Below are positions 5,874-6,684 of a stretch of 6,684 nucleotides of DNA, piece by piece (the stretch's first letter is position 1; every line of letters begins with the position of its first letter). Source of the DNA: an uncultured Porphyromonadaceae bacterium (GTDB lineage: Bacteria > Bacteroidota > Bacteroidia > Bacteroidales > Paludibacteraceae); NCBI GenBank assembly GCA_937898265.1, contig CALEJM010000228.1:1-6684 (forward strand). Reading direction: 5' to 3'. Under the pieces are notes generated by a model, which was not told where the DNA came from, did no database searches, and worked only from the letters and a program-made list of their open reading frames with translations. The translations under genes and the position numbers were made by a program.

Positions 5874-6684
5874 ATCTTGCCGACAAAATAACAGAGTCAC
5901 ATTTCAAGATGATAGGCCAGGCGGCCGACGAGTTGGGCTACGAATGCTACCTCATCGGCGGCTACGTGCGCGACATCTTGCTTCAGCGCCCAACCAAAGA
6001 CATCGACGTCGTCGTCGTGGGCAACGGTATCACCATGGCTAAACTGGTGGCGAAGAAATGGGGCAGGGGAACCAACCTTGCCGTCTTCAAGACCTACGGC
6101 ACAGCCCAAGTGAAGAGACATGGCATTGAGTTGGAGTTCGTTGGAGCTCGCACCTTCGCTCCCGAATGGACCAAACGCAGAATTCACAACTCGTCGTATG
6201 CCGAATCGCGCAATCCGAAAGTGGGCGTCGGCACATTGCAAGACGACCAAAACCGTCGCGACTTCACCGTCAACGCCCTCGCCATCTGCCTCAACAAAGA
6301 GCGCTTTGGCGAACTGCTCGACCCCTTCGACGGCGTTGCCGACATGGAGCGCAAGATTCTCCGCACCCCATGCAACCCCGACATCACCTTCTCCGACGAC
6401 CCGCTTCGCATGATGCGTGCCGTCCGCTTTGCCACACAGCTCAACTTCCGCATCTACGACGACACCCTCGCCGCCATTATACGCAACGCACACCGCATCA
6501 AAATCATCACCAAGGAACGTATCTTGGTGGAACTCAATAAAATCATGGCGGCTCCCGTCCCTTCCATCGGACTGAAACTGCTGAGCGACACCGGTCTGCT
6601 TAGCTATATCTTTCCTGAGTTGGAGAACCTCAAGGGCGTGGAGCGTCGTGGCGAGCGTGCCCATAAAGATATCTTCCTCCATAC
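5870..6684 (+). CDS. cca: CCA-adding tRNA nucleotidyltransferase, 3' end cut by window
   Basis: The frame is open for 271 full codons and runs off the right edge. The product adds or repairs the 3'-terminal CCA of tRNAs using CTP and ATP without a template. The class II nucleotidyltransferase core is intact: GGYVRD at 30-35, the metal-binding DID at 44-46 within DIDVVV, RRDFTVNAL at 129-137, and DDPLRMMRAVRFA at 176-188, which leads into the RNA-binding helices. ERILVELNKIM at 216-226 is the usual next block. From H265 (HKDIFLH) an HD-type domain begins, as in many bacterial CCA enzymes, and is cut off at once. I estimate that roughly 200 residues are missing. The ATG at 5870 overlaps the rlmD stop as ATGA, the classic coupling arrangement, and this fixes the start. 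Bacterial poly(A) polymerases are the main relatives but are less likely, given the motifs and the HD domain. Confidence 0.93.
   Translation, partial: MNLADKITESHFKMIGQAADELGYECYLIGGYVRDILLQRPTKDIDVVVVGNGITMAKLVAKKWGRGTNLAVFKTYGTAQVKRHGIELEFVGARTFAPEWTKRRIHNSSYAESRNPKVGVGTLQDDQNRRDFTVNALAICLNKERFGELLDPFDGVADMERKILRTPCNPDITFSDDPLRMMRAVRFATQLNFRIYDDTLAAIIRNAHRIKIITKERILVELNKIMAAPVPSIGLKLLSDTGLLSYIFPELENLKGVERRGERAHKDIFLH

Noticed and set aside
5897..6682. A 261-codon minus-strand open frame at the right edge.
   Set aside because: The sense frame from 5870 is a clear CCA-adding enzyme with GGYVRD, DIDVVV and RRDFTVNAL. The antisense frame is its codon-aligned shadow.
1..6684. tRNA genes, CRISPR repeats, insertion-sequence ends or phage genes.
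   Set aside because: I saw no regularly spaced repeats, transposase or integrase motifs, terminal inverted repeats or tRNA-like arms. All confident genes are housekeeping types.

Overview
The window looks like ordinary core chromosome from a Bacteroidales bacterium, most likely Prevotella-like. Three things point there. A DUF2027-Smr fusion protein is a Bacteroidetes gene type. Three intergenic sites match the Bacteroidetes promoter element TAnnTTTG exactly. No start codon has a convincing Shine-Dalgarno sequence. The coding DNA is moderately GC-rich with many GAC, AAC, ATC, GTC and CTC codons, while the gaps are AT-rich. The species cannot be fixed by reading alone.

Layout, left to right. 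Positions 1-90 are very AT-rich (15 G/C in 90) and hold no complete gene. A DUF2027/Smr protein (91-1185, +) converges on rlmN (1269-2282, -), with a strong hairpin between them that can terminate both. A 264-bp divergent intergenic region (2283-2546) carries a promoter facing each way plus short direct and inverted repeats. Next come an HD-domain phosphohydrolase (2547-3149, +), an internal promoter, a small FtsB/DivIC-type division protein (3209-3511), an RluA-family pseudouridine synthase (3539-4432), an RlmD-type 23S rRNA methyltransferase (4446-5873) and the first 271 codons of a CCA-adding enzyme (5870 to the edge).

The last four genes are tightly packed on one strand (gaps of 27 and 13 nt, then a 4-nt ATGA overlap) and probably form one operon driven from about 3176. 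Its theme is RNA maturation: rRNA or tRNA pseudouridylation, rRNA uracil methylation and tRNA 3'-end completion, with a cell-division gene at the front. RlmN (A2503 of 23S rRNA, A37 of some tRNAs) fits the theme but is a separate, single-gene unit on the other strand.

I found no mobile element, CRISPR array, tRNA, rRNA or convincing new system. The oddest stretch is the left edge, where wobble-position bias suggests a fragment of AT-rich coding sequence. The repeats between rlmN and the HD gene are the next most interesting.
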